Of a DNA stretch of 49,611 bases, positions 9,502 to 18,461 are shown one piece after another. Within the stretch, counting starts at the first letter, position 1; each line of letters begins with the position of its first letter. Source of the stretch: an uncultured Geobacteraceae bacterium (GTDB taxonomy: Bacteria; Desulfobacterota; Desulfuromonadia; Geobacterales; Pseudopelobacteraceae); the NCBI GenBank assembly GCA_903901875.1, contig CAIUSO010000148.1, positions 1 to 49,611 on the forward strand, read 5' to 3'. Both the position numbers and the translations under genes were made by a program. The notes under the pieces were generated by a model. It was not told where the DNA came from. It searched no databases and was given only the letters and a program-made list of their open reading frames with translations.

Positions 9502-10039
9502 TGTGACCTCAATGGGATGATTGGTGGGTGGCAGACAGGGTTTCTTCTTGCACTCCCACATCATGCTCCCGCTGCTCATTATGGGCAGTTATTATAATGG
9601 AAAGTGAGCTTCCGGTCAAAAAAAGATCCGCAGACGTTGGCTTGATGGATTATTCTGAAGACGGCAAATCCCCCTCAAGTCCCCCTTTACAAAGGGGGAC
9701 TTGAGGGGGATTTGCTTTTCAGATTGATGGGGGGCAGCATTTGAGGTAGAGCATACCAAAAAAGACGCAGAGCGGGACAAATATCTTATGGAGACGGGTT
9801 ACTGGTCATTCGATTCGACAATCGTCAGGTTTTGTTGGAGACGCATGCTGTAGTTGAGGAAATAGTGTGAGTGTTGAAGTAAAATTCCACAGTCCCATGC
9901 AGAACAATAAGGATCGTCACTTTTTCTCCCTCTTTGTCACCCTCGCTACCTACAAAAAATGCCGTATTTTCCTTGAATAAAGGAAGATTTCTGCTATTCT
10001 TTCCTTACTATAAAGAAAGAAAAGAAGTTACTAAAATCC
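9502..10039. other. Long spacer between hydrolase and sfsA, no gene seen
   Basis: About 540 bp without a convincing coding frame, between two divergently transcribed genes. It holds the 52-bp palindrome at 9664-9715 described separately. A candidate sfsA promoter is TTGAAT at 9973-9978 with TATTCT 16 bases downstream, close to the start codon, so the sfsA leader would be short. Nothing else recognisable was found. Confidence 0.5.
9664..9715. repeat. Near-perfect 52-bp palindrome, dispersed-repeat type
   Basis: The left arm (9664-9688) is followed after two bases by a right arm (9691-9715) that is its exact reverse complement, built around TCAAGTCCCCCTTT. It lies 160 bp upstream of the hydrolase start, so it is not a terminator for that gene. 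The CCCCCTCAAGTCCCCC pattern resembles palindromic repeats scattered in many bacterial genomes, and I judge it an interspersed repeat. A transcript in either direction would form a very stable hairpin. Confidence 0.75.
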
Positions 10040-10735
10040 ATGAACCTCCCTTCACCACTCACCGCCGGAACACTCATCCGCCGCTATAAACGCTTTCTCG
10101 CCGACGTGGAACTGGAAGATGGCACGGTGGTAACCGCCCACTGTCCCAACTCCGGGAGCATGCGGGGATGCGCCGCTCCGGGACTTCCGGTGCTGCTCTC
10201 CCGAAGTGACAAGCCGACCCGAAAACTTCCGTTCACCTGGGAGCTGGCTTGGATTAACGGCTGCTGGGTGGGGCTTAATACGTCACTCCCCAATCGGTTG
10301 GCGTGGGAAGGGATCGAGAACGGCATTGTAACGGAACTTGCCGGATATGCATCCATTCGGGGAGAAGTCTGTTATGGCAGTGAGCGGAGCCGCATTGACC
10401 TGCTCCTGGAAGGGCCGGGTCTCTGTTATGTGGAGGTAAAGAACGTTACCCTGGCGGAAAATGGCGTGGCCCGTTTTCCCGATGCCGTCACCGAGCGGGG
10501 ACAGAAACATCTGCGGGAGCTGATGGCCATGGTTGCCGCCGGTGCCCGCTCCGTCAACCTTTTCGTTGTCCAGCGTTCCGATGTCCACACGGTGACCCCG
10601 GCCGACGACATAGACCCGGCCTACGGCACACTGCTCCGTCAGGCCGCACAGGCAGGGGTTGAGCTCCTTGCCTACCAGGCCCACATCACACCGGAAGCGA
10701 TTAATCTCGTCCGCCCACTCCCCATAATACTCTAA
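10040..10735 (+). CDS. sfsA: SfsA family protein (sugar fermentation stimulation protein homologue)
   Basis: Member of the SfsA family, named after an E. coli gene whose overexpression raised maltose use; its biochemical role is unsettled. The 231 residues have family length. The N-terminus (RRYKRFLADVELEDG then AHCPNSGSMRG) forms an OB-like domain. The C-terminal half carries RIDLLL followed by CYVEVKNVTL, the D...ExK arrangement of PD-(D/E)xK nuclease-like folds, then FPDAVTERGQKHLREL. The ribosome site is weak. It stands alone between repeat-containing spacers and converges on the histidine kinase gene. Confidence 0.93.
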   Translation: MNLPSPLTAGTLIRRYKRFLADVELEDGTVVTAHCPNSGSMRGCAAPGLPVLLSRSDKPTRKLPFTWELAWINGCWVGLNTSLPNRLAWEGIENGIVTELAGYASIRGEVCYGSERSRIDLLLEGPGLCYVEVKNVTLAENGVARFPDAVTERGQKHLRELMAMVAAGARSVNLFVVQRSDVHTVTPADDIDPAYGTLLRQAAQAGVELLAYQAHITPEAINLVRPLPIIL

Positions 10736-10768
10736 AAACCCTGCGACAATACGTGAACTAATTCTGTA

Positions 10769-10887
10769 TTGCAATCAAGATGACATTAAAACATCGGTGT
10801 ACATATGACATACACCCCAATGTGGCGAACAGCAAAAGGCGGGCGTATGGCCATACGCCCCTACGAGTGGTGTCCTCTTGATTGCAA
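10769..10887. repeat. 119-bp miniature element with 17-bp terminal inverted repeats and a palindromic core
   Basis: The ends TTGCAATCAAGATGACA (10769-10785) and TGTCCTCTTGATTGCAA (10871-10887) are inverted repeats with one mismatch. Inside is a perfect 20-bp palindrome at 10841-10860 (GGGCGTATGGCCATACGCCC), followed by the CTACG often seen beside such cores. It has no coding capacity and lies in the spacer between two convergent genes. It resembles a REP- or MITE-like sequence. Half of one terminal repeat recurs at 8125-8140. Confidence 0.6.
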
Positions 10888-10977
10888 CAGGGAATAATTA
10901 AATATACTGTCCCTGAATTACCAAAGTCTGATTACACACAAACTGTTGAAGGCGGGAGAGTTCCGGTGACAGTGTAT

Positions 10978-13920
10978 TTAACTATCCAGCATCTCTCTCA
11001 CTTTCCTCAACAGCTCCATTGGCTGCACAGGCTTCATAAGCAGTTCTACCGCCTCATCCAACAGTCCCCGGTCCTTGATGAAATCGGCGGTATAGCCACT
11101 GGAAAAGAGTAGCTTGACACCCGGCTTAATACGGCTAATTTCCTCATAGGCATCCCTGCCGCTCTTCTTCGGCATTATAATGTCCATGAGGATCAGCCTG
11201 ATGCTGTCTTGATGACTTTTGAATTTCTCAACAGCGTCCACACCATCTTCGGCAAGGACTACCGTATACCCATGGCTTTGCAGTACCTCCGCAACCAATG
11301 CACGCACATTTGACTCATCTTCAGCGACAAGTATGGCCTCATTGCCACCTAACGGTATTGCGGGGTCCGCTTTGACGATAGGATCACCAGTGGCCTTTTC
11401 AACGATGGGCAGGTAAATCCTGAAGGTGGTTCCGCAGCCGAGTTCACTGTACACATTAATAAAACCATTATGCTGCTTGAGAATGCCGTAAATAATAGCC
11501 ATACCGAGGCCGGTACCTTTACCTACTTCCTTGGTGGTGAAGAACGGCTCAAATATATGGTCTATATGTTCTTTGCTGATACCCGTCCCTGTATCTGACA
11601 CGGTGAGTAAGGCATAGCTACCCGGAGGAACGCTGGAATGATGGTATTCTGTGAATGCAGAGTCCAAGATGACACAATCACTCGTGACGGAAAACACGCC
11701 ACCGCCAGACATGGCATCACGGGCATTGGTAGCAAGATTAATCAATACCTGTTCAAGCTGTCCTCTGTCTGCAATAATCGGCAGTTCTGCTTCACAACAG
11801 GTTGACTGTAATGTGACATCCTCACCTATAATCCTCACCAGAAATTTATGAACATGCTCCACAATAGTGTTGAGATTTTCCTGTTTCATGCTCAGAGGTT
11901 GTTTATGGCTGAACGCTAACAAACCGTGGGTGAGTTGGGCCGCTTTATCAACAGAGGAGTCTATTTCCACCACCCTCTGCATCTGCTGATCGTTTAACCT
12001 GCCATCCATTTGCAGAAGAGAGCAATAACCGCCGATTACCATAAGAATATTGTTAAAGTCATGGGCAATCCCACCTGCAAGCTGGCCAACAGCTTCCATC
12101 TTCTGAGACTGCCTCAACTGTTCTTCGAGTATTTTATGGCCAGTGATATCCCGTAAAAAAGCGAAGAACCTCCCGCCCATATCCGACGAATAGGTAATAC
12201 TGATATCCAACTCGATAATTTTTCCGTCCTTACCACGATGTCTGCTTTCAAAATGTGCCGCACCATGCTGAATGATCTCGGAAAATTTACAGACTATTTC
12301 TTCAGGTGACAGTGTTTCCTCAAGGTCGAACAGGCTCATGGTGTGTAATTCATCGCGGCTATAACCGGTCAGTACGCAGTAAGCTTTATTTGCCTCCAGA
12401 AGCCGACCTTTTGTGTCCACAACAAGGAACCCGTCCAATGCGGTCTGAATGACAGTGCTATACTGAGTCTGTGCCATCTCATGCTTGGCACGAATTCGCA
12501 ATGTTGTAATGCCGAAAGCCATGTCCGATGCAAGCTCCTCCAGGAGACGGATCTCATCGGTGGTAAATGCCCCAGCTTCGGCTGAATAGATCATGAAGGC
12601 ACCGAAGACTAACCCGGTTTCATCTTTGAGCGGCAGGGCTATTGACGAACGGTATCCTCTCTGCAGGGCATTTTCACGCCAGGGGGCAGCCAGCGGGTCC
12701 GTGGCAATATCCTGAAAGCAACCGGTCTGTCCGCTTCGAATCACTCGACCGGTCTGCCCTTGACCGTATTCCGAGTCAGCAGCCCAGGTGATGTGGGCGG
12801 TGGCAAGATAACCATCATCACTCCCCCCTGAGGCAACCGACTGCACTGTTTTAGCCTCATCGTCCAAGGCAAATCCCACCCACGCCATCCGGTAACCCGC
12901 CTCATCGCAGACAATCCGGCAGATTTCATCCAAAAGCGTCTGCTCATCCGGTGCATGCACGAGAACCTGATTGCAGTTGCTGATAGCGTGTAGCTCCCGA
13001 TTGAGACGGGAGAGCTTTTCCTTAGCCTGCTTGTGCAGTCCTATCTCAGACTCAAGTGAGCTGTTTGCATTCTCCAGCGCAGTGGTCCGCTGGTGTACCA
13101 GCTCTTCAAGGTGATCCTGGTTATGGCGCAGAGCCTTTTCAGCCTCATTCAAATCGTGGAAGATCAGCTCATATGGTTCTTTCAACCCCGTAACAACCAG
13201 TGCCTGATAGAGAAGTGCAAAGGCAATTAGCTTCAGGAAGTGTCCGACCATGTTGGCAGATCCGTAGACACTGATATAAGAGGAAAAAGCCAGTTCCGCA
13301 CTAATTGTACAGATAATACTGGCGATAATAAGGGTTAATACATTGGACTTGAAAGCGGAACGCACCCGGTAGGTGAGCACGAGTGCGACCATCAGAAGGA
13401 GACTAATGACATATTCACTGATGACTTTAAATTGTGTGAGTCCCTTACCTTCGATGAAGCAATCAGGAAAGTAACCGGAGAAAACAAGTGCCGTAGCAAA
13501 GGTCGTTACGATGACAGCACTACCAAAAAATAGTCGCTTGTCCAGATTGCGCCGCGCGTAAAAAGGGGCGGTCAAGAGGAGCAGGGTTTGTAAGAAACGG
13601 GCCGCTATCCAAAGCTGAGTGGGGAAATTTGCACCGGCAGCGGGAACTATGCCCAGGCCTTTGTAAGTCAGAGTATGGAGCAAATCAATCACTGAAATGA
13701 AGCCGTAGCCGATTCCAAGTATTTTGAGGTATCCGGTTGGTAGGAATCTGCTGGTATTCCACGTGAGGGTGAATAAGGCGAAGGCAATAACAATGGTCGA
13801 TATCTCGATCAGGCTGTGAAACAGGAGATAACTATACAGGCTGCAGACATACAAGCAGAAAAAGACAACGATCATCGTTCCGGCATATATTTTATTATTG
13901 GTCTCCGTCTGGTGAGTCAC
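10978..13920 (-). CDS. Membrane hybrid sensor histidine kinase (MASE3-GAF-PAS-HisKA-HATPase-REC)
   Basis: A 980-residue two-component sensor in the inner membrane. Residues about 12-255 form several membrane helices with the look of a MASE3 sensor, followed by a coiled coil (about 265-320), a GAF domain (about 325-470) and a PAS domain (about 485-605). The kinase core has [11 protein letters not shown] with the phospho-acceptor histidine, then [18 protein letters not shown] and GKGTGLGMA for ATP binding. A C-terminal receiver domain has VAEDE, the phospho-acceptor aspartate in LMDIIMP and the lysine in LMKPVQP. The start is GTG at 13920. No separate response regulator is adjacent, so its output is unknown; the signal is also unknown. 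Confidence 0.92.
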   Translation of the reverse strand: MTHQTETNNKIYAGTMIVVFFCLYVCSLYSYLLFHSLIEISTIVIAFALFTLTWNTSRFLPTGYLKILGIGYGFISVIDLLHTLTYKGLGIVPAAGANFPTQLWIAARFLQTLLLLTAPFYARRNLDKRLFFGSAVIVTTFATALVFSGYFPDCFIEGKGLTQFKVISEYVISLLLMVALVLTYRVRSAFKSNVLTLIIASIICTISAELAFSSYISVYGSANMVGHFLKLIAFALLYQALVVTGLKEPYELIFHDLNEAEKALRHNQDHLEELVHQRTTALENANSSLESEIGLHKQAKEKLSRLNRELHAISNCNQVLVHAPDEQTLLDEICRIVCDEAGYRMAWVGFALDDEAKTVQSVASGGSDDGYLATAHITWAADSEYGQGQTGRVIRSGQTGCFQDIATDPLAAPWRENALQRGYRSSIALPLKDETGLVFGAFMIYSAEAGAFTTDEIRLLEELASDMAFGITTLRIRAKHEMAQTQYSTVIQTALDGFLVVDTKGRLLEANKAYCVLTGYSRDELHTMSLFDLEETLSPEEIVCKFSEIIQHGAAHFESRHRGKDGKIIELDISITYSSDMGGRFFAFLRDITGHKILEEQLRQSQKMEAVGQLAGGIAHDFNNILMVIGGYCSLLQMDGRLNDQQMQRVVEIDSSVDKAAQLTHGLLAFSHKQPLSMKQENLNTIVEHVHKFLVRIIGEDVTLQSTCCEAELPIIADRGQLEQVLINLATNARDAMSGGGVFSVTSDCVILDSAFTEYHHSSVPPGSYALLTVSDTGTGISKEHIDHIFEPFFTTKEVGKGTGLGMAIIYGILKQHNGFINVYSELGCGTTFRIYLPIVEKATGDPIVKADPAIPLGGNEAILVAEDESNVRALVAEVLQSHGYTVVLAEDGVDAVEKFKSHQDSIRLILMDIIMPKKSGRDAYEEISRIKPGVKLLFSSGYTADFIKDRGLLDEAVELLMKPVQPMELLRKVREMLDS

Positions 13921-14055
13921 TGTTTTTCACTCCAAAAATAATATTCTCAATGTGCCGCACACGAACCCACGTAAAGTTTAATATACTCTTAAGTTACTTG
14001 CAAGGGAACTCATGCTTCCACAGTCGATTACATGAAACAAACAACGAAAGTATTG

Positions 14056-14085
14056 TTGACATCATCCAGATATTGAAACGATAAC
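14056..14085 (+). promoter_or_regulatory. Candidate sigma-70-type promoter for valS
   Basis: TTGACA at 14056-14061 matches the -35 consensus exactly; GATAAC at 14080-14085 lies 18 bases downstream as a fair -10. It points toward valS in the 252-bp divergent spacer between the histidine kinase and valS, leaving a leader of roughly 80 bases. Confidence 0.4.
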
Positions 14086-14172
14086 GACATCGCAACCAAG
14101 AGCACGCTTGACCTGAATCAGCCAACAGTAGTATAGAAAGAGGCTGAGAATACCTTGCAAAGGAAGACATGA

Positions 14173-16833
14173 ATGACTCAAGAACTTGCCAAGGGGTACG
14201 AACCCCATGATGTTGAAAAGAAATGGTATCAGGAGTGGGAAACCAAAGGGTACTTCCGTGGTGCCGCTTCATCGGATAAGAAACCGTATTCAATCGTCAT
14301 TCCGCCGCCAAATGTCACCGGTGCCCTCCACATGGGGCATGCCCTTAACAATACCTTGCAGGATATTCTCTGCCGCTGGAAACGGATGCAGGGGTATAAC
14401 GTCCTCTGGATGCCGGGAACCGACCATGCCGGCATCGCTACCCAGAATGTTGTTGAACGCCAGCTGGCGGCCGAAGGGAAGGATCGCCATGATGTGGGGC
14501 GTGACGCCTTTATCGAACGGGTCTGGAAGTGGAAAGCCGAGTCGGGGGGGCAGATCATCGGCCAGCTGAAACGGCTTGGGGCGTCCTGCGACTGGGAACG
14601 GGAACGTTTCACCATGGATGACGGCCTTTCCACTGCGGTGCGCACCGTCTTTGTCAAACTGTATGAGGATGGCCTGATCTACCGGGATAACCGCCTGATC
14701 AACTGGTGTCCCCGCTGCCATACCGCCCTCTCCGATATTGAAGTGGAACATGAAGAGCACAAGGGGCACCTGTGGCACATCCGCTATCCGGTGGTGGATG
14801 AACCGGGCAGCTTTGTGGTGGTGGCTACCACCCGGCCGGAAACCATGCTGGGGGATACGGCCGTGGCAGTGCATCCCGAAGATGAACGGTACCAGCGGCT
14901 GATCGGCAAAAAGGTGTTATTGCCGCTGGTGAACCGGGAGATTCCGGTGGTGGCCGATGAGTACGTGGAACGGGAATTTGGTACCGGCGTCGTCAAAATT
15001 ACGCCGGCCCATGACTTTAACGATTTCGAGGTCGGCCTGCGCCATGGCCTCGACAAAATCAACATTCTCGATGAGTCAGGCATTATCAATGCTTCCGGTC
15101 ACCAGTACGAGGGGATGGACCGTTTTGCCGCCCGTACCCGGATCGTTACCGATCTGGAAGCGGCGGGACTGCTGGAAAAGATTGATGACCATCCGATGTC
15201 CGTCGGCGGTTGTTATCGCTGCAAAACCGTCGTCGAACCATATCTTTCCCTCCAGTGGTACGTGAACGTTGCCCCACTGGCGGCACGGGCCCTTGATGCC
15301 GTAAAAAGCGGGAAGACCCGCATCCTGCCGAAACAGTGGGAAAATACCTATTACGACTGGATGGAAAACATCCGGGACTGGTGCATCTCGCGCCAGATCT
15401 GGTGGGGACACCGGATTCCGGCCTGGTTCTGCGACCATTGCGGCGAAGTGAATGTTGCCATGGAGGCTCCGGCCACCTGTCGTGCCTGCGGCAGCGACGA
15501 ACTGCGCCAGGAAACCGACGTGCTGGACACGTGGTTTTCCTCGGCCCTCTGGCCCTTTTCCACCATGGGATGGCCCGAACAAACCCCGGAGTTGAAGAGT
15601 TTTTACCCCACCTCCTGCCTGGTGACCGGGTTCGATATTCTCTTCTTCTGGGTTGCCCGCATGATGATGATGGGACTCCATTTCATGGATGAGGTTCCCT
15701 TTACCGATGTGTATATCCACGCGCTGGTTCGTGATGCCCATGGCCACAAGATGTCGAAATCGAAAGGTAATGTCATCGATCCGCTCACGGTGATCGACCA
15801 GTACGGCACCGATGCCTTCCGCTTTACCCTGGCTGCCTTTGCCGCCCAGGGGCGCGACATAAAACTGGCCGAAGAGCGGATTGCCGGTTACCGGAATTTC
15901 TGCAACAAGGTCTGGAATGCGGCACGCTTCACCTTGATGAATCTGGAAGGATTCGATCCGGATAATGTTAACGTCGATGCCCTGGAGTTTTCCCAGGGAG
16001 ATAAATGGATCCTGCACCGTTTAAATGAGACCGCCCGCAGCGTGGATGAAACGTTGACCGGCTACCGCTATAACGAAAGTGCCATGGCTCTCTACCAGTT
16101 CACCTGGAGCGAATTCTGTGACTGGTATCTGGAACTGTCCAAACAGGATATCTACAACGGCTCGCCGGAACGGAAACTGGCAACCCAATACGTGCTGTGG
16201 CACACGCTGGAGAATCTGCTCCGGTTGCTGCACCCGTTCATGCCGTTCATCACCGAGGAAATCTGGCAGGCACTGCCGGGGAGCAAGAAAACCCCGACCA
16301 TCATGCAGGCACCCTACCCGGCTCCCTGTGATAACCGCTGTTTCCCCCAGGACGCCGCCGACATGGAGCGTATCATGGCGGTCATCAGCGGCATCAGGAA
16401 CATCCGCGGGGAGATGGAGGTGCCACCGTCCAAACAGATCGCCGTCATCCTCTCCTGCGACAGCGAAGAGACCAAACGGCTCATGAAGCATAATGAAAGT
16501 GCCATAATCAGCCTGGCACGAATTTCCGATCTCGCCATCGGCCACAACGTGGAAAAACCGGAGGATGCTTCAATTCAGGTGGCCGGAGATGTGCAGATTT
16601 TCGTGCCTCTCAAGGGACTGGTCGACGTGGCAGCCGAAGAAGAGCGTTTGTTGAAAGAGATCGGCAAGATAGACAAAGAGATTGAGATGTTCTCTAAAAA
16701 GCTGGAGAGCCCCGCCTTTGTCGATCGGGCACCCGCAGAGATTGTCGCCAAGGAGCGCCAGAAACTGTCCGATGTCACCGCAAAAAAGGTGGTACTTGAA
16801 GGGAGTCTCGACAAGATCCGGAAGATGAAGTAA
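14173..16833 (+). CDS. valS: Valyl-tRNA synthetase
   Basis: Charges tRNA-Val with valine; class Ia synthetase, 886 residues, normal length. The HIGH-type motif is in PPPNVTGALHMGHAL, the editing domain (about 190-340) contains TTRPETMLGDTAVAVHP, and KMSKSKGN carries the KMSKS lysines. Cysteine pairs near residues 420-440 (CDHC and CRAC) are consistent with a zinc knuckle. The last about 65 residues are a charged coiled coil that contacts the tRNA. AAAGGA precedes the ATG. A T-box leader was looked for and not found. Confidence 0.97.
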   Translation: MTQELAKGYEPHDVEKKWYQEWETKGYFRGAASSDKKPYSIVIPPPNVTGALHMGHALNNTLQDILCRWKRMQGYNVLWMPGTDHAGIATQNVVERQLAAEGKDRHDVGRDAFIERVWKWKAESGGQIIGQLKRLGASCDWERERFTMDDGLSTAVRTVFVKLYEDGLIYRDNRLINWCPRCHTALSDIEVEHEEHKGHLWHIRYPVVDEPGSFVVVATTRPETMLGDTAVAVHPEDERYQRLIGKKVLLPLVNREIPVVADEYVEREFGTGVVKITPAHDFNDFEVGLRHGLDKINILDESGIINASGHQYEGMDRFAARTRIVTDLEAAGLLEKIDDHPMSVGGCYRCKTVVEPYLSLQWYVNVAPLAARALDAVKSGKTRILPKQWENTYYDWMENIRDWCISRQIWWGHRIPAWFCDHCGEVNVAMEAPATCRACGSDELRQETDVLDTWFSSALWPFSTMGWPEQTPELKSFYPTSCLVTGFDILFFWVARMMMMGLHFMDEVPFTDVYIHALVRDAHGHKMSKSKGNVIDPLTVIDQYGTDAFRFTLAAFAAQGRDIKLAEERIAGYRNFCNKVWNAARFTLMNLEGFDPDNVNVDALEFSQGDKWILHRLNETARSVDETLTGYRYNESAMALYQFTWSEFCDWYLELSKQDIYNGSPERKLATQYVLWHTLENLLRLLHPFMPFITEEIWQALPGSKKTPTIMQAPYPAPCDNRCFPQDAADMERIMAVISGIRNIRGEMEVPPSKQIAVILSCDSEETKRLMKHNESAIISLARISDLAIGHNVEKPEDASIQVAGDVQIFVPLKGLVDVAAEEERLLKEIGKIDKEIEMFSKKLESPAFVDRAPAEIVAKERQKLSDVTAKKVVLEGSLDKIRKMK

Positions 16834-16917
16834 ATTAAAGATAGTAGTTCCTCACTCAAAGGTAATAACAGGTGTAGGTACACGTTAATCAACGTGCAGC
16901 TACAGGTGGTTGCACTT

Positions 16918-17229
16918 ATGAATCAGCACATTAGGGATACAATTTCCGCCATTAAAGCCAAATATGAAGCCGACGGTTTTATTATACTCGGCGTATTCGG
17001 CTCTGTTGCCCGTGGTGAAGAACGTTCAGATAGCGACATTGATATCCTCTACCGATGTGGACCACATTTATCAGACAATTATCCTGGACTTATTTTTTTT
17101 TCTCTTTATGAACAGGTCAAAGCGGAACTGCAAAGCAGCCTCGGACGCCGGGTCGATTTGGCAGACGTTAATGGTCTGAATGATATCGGAAAAAAATATA
17201 TTCTCCCCGAGACTCTCTATGTTAACTAG
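16918..17229 (+). CDS. MntA-type minimal nucleotidyltransferase (antitoxin)
   Basis: A small nucleotidyltransferase of about 103 residues with the signature GSVARGEERSDSDID, fitting GSX10DXD with both metal-binding aspartates. In characterised MntA/HepT pairs this protein neutralises the HEPN RNase by adding AMP groups to its tyrosine. The ATG at 16918 is chosen because AGGTGG lies 8 bases upstream; an in-frame GTG 24 bp earlier lacks such a site. It overlaps the HEPN gene by 11 bp, the expected order for this type of module. The function is inferred from motifs and pairing. Confidence 0.85.
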   Translation: MNQHIRDTISAIKAKYEADGFIILGVFGSVARGEERSDSDIDILYRCGPHLSDNYPGLIFFSLYEQVKAELQSSLGRRVDLADVNGLNDIGKKYILPETLYVN

Positions 17230-17578
17230 AGCGGATCAGGCGAGGCTGGAATATTTATTGAAGCTGATTGATGACCTGAATATGATCACACAGAGGCATA
17301 GCGGCGTTATCGGAACACTTAAAGATGTCGAAGGTTTTTATGCGGTAATGATGTGCTGTCTCCAGCTTGGTGAAACTCTTAACAAACTCGAAAACGTTTA
17401 TCTCCGTAAACAATTGCCAATTTCACTTGCATATTCCATGAGAAATATCATTGCACATGACTATCTTGGCATAAATCCGGATGTGATAATTTCGACCATT
17501 AATCGCGATATCCCTGACTTGCACGCTCAAATTGAACGGTTTTTGCAAGAAACGCCGGATGTCCCTACTATGTCGTAA
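17219..17578 (+). CDS. HepT-type HEPN ribonuclease (toxin)
   Basis: A helical HEPN protein of 119 residues. Near residue 79 it has RNIIAHDY, an exact RX4HXY motif with the arginine and histidine of the RNase site and the tyrosine that MntA modifies in studied pairs. The ATG at 17219 overlaps the end of the nucleotidyltransferase gene by 11 bp; a start 39 bp upstream is possible but would extend the overlap without homology support. Its stop codon is 12 bp before nadK, so the module is wedged into the valS-nadK-recN run. Confidence 0.85.
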   Translation: MLTRADQARLEYLLKLIDDLNMITQRHSGVIGTLKDVEGFYAVMMCCLQLGETLNKLENVYLRKQLPISLAYSMRNIIAHDYLGINPDVIISTINRDIPDLHAQIERFLQETPDVPTMS

Positions 17579-17590
17579 CTACAGGAATAT

Positions 17591-18457
17591 ATGCAAGCGA
17601 TACAAAGCGTAGCCATATTCGTCAAGATCCACGATCCCCGCTGCCTCGGCATCGCCAGGGATCTGATCAGCTGGCTGGAAGAGCGGGGGTGTACCCCCCT
17701 TGCCGAAGGGGAGCTTGCCCGGCAACTCGGTTACCCCACCACTCTGTCGGAGGAGGAGATCCGCGAACAGGCCGAACTGGTGGTGGTACTGGGGGGGGAT
17801 GGCACCCTGATATCGGTGGCCCGCCTCTTCTGTGGCAAGGATGTGCCGATTGTCGGCGTCAACATGGGAAGTCTGGGCTTTTTGACCGAAATAACCGTCG
17901 AAGAGCTGTACACCCGCCTGGAAAAATGCCTGGAAGGGAATCCCCGCGTATCGGACCGGATGATGCTGGAGGTTACCCTCCATCGGGATGGGCAGGAAAT
18001 TGAAAAGTGTCATGTTCTCAATGATATGGTCATCAACAAGGGGGCACTGGCCCGGATCGTGGATCTGGAAACCAAGGTCAACCGCCACTTCCTGACCACC
18101 TATAAGGCCGACGGGCTGATCGTGTCCACCCCCACCGGCTCCACCGGCTACTCCCTCTCCGCCGGAGGACCGATTATCCATCCGCTCATGAGCTGTATCG
18201 TCATTACGCCAATTTGTCCCCATACCCTGACCAATCGCCCCATTGTGGTCACCGACGAATCAGTCATCTCCATCACCGTCACCTCCTCCTTCGACGAAAA
18301 GGTCTACCTGACCCTGGATGGTCAGGTCGGTTTCGAGTTGTATGAAGGGGATTCGGTGGAGGTGCGTAAAGCCCTCAAGACCACGGCACTGGTCATGTCA
18401 CGGAGCCGTGATTATTTTGAGATTCTGAGAACCAAACTGAAATGGGGAGAACGCTGA
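17591..18457 (+). CDS. nadK: NAD kinase
   Basis: Phosphorylates NAD+ to NADP+ using ATP or polyphosphate, in the cytosol. The 288-residue protein shows VVVLGGDGTLI (the GGDG motif with the catalytic aspartate), VNMGSLGFLTE, the NE/D-like segment VLNDMVINKG, and TPTGSTGYSLSAGGPI in the C-terminal domain. Length is normal. It is followed by recN after 4 bp, a gene order common in bacteria. Confidence 0.96.
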   Translation: MQAIQSVAIFVKIHDPRCLGIARDLISWLEERGCTPLAEGELARQLGYPTTLSEEEIREQAELVVVLGGDGTLISVARLFCGKDVPIVGVNMGSLGFLTEITVEELYTRLEKCLEGNPRVSDRMMLEVTLHRDGQEIEKCHVLNDMVINKGALARIVDLETKVNRHFLTTYKADGLIVSTPTGSTGYSLSAGGPIIHPLMSCIVITPICPHTLTNRPIVVTDESVISITVTSSFDEKVYLTLDGQVGFELYEGDSVEVRKALKTTALVMSRSRDYFEILRTKLKWGER

Positions 18458-18461
18458 CCGT

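Noticed and set aside
13921-14172. Possible T-box leader before valS
   Set aside because: No T-box consensus sequence or terminator/antiterminator pair was found; a simple promoter and short leader explain the region.
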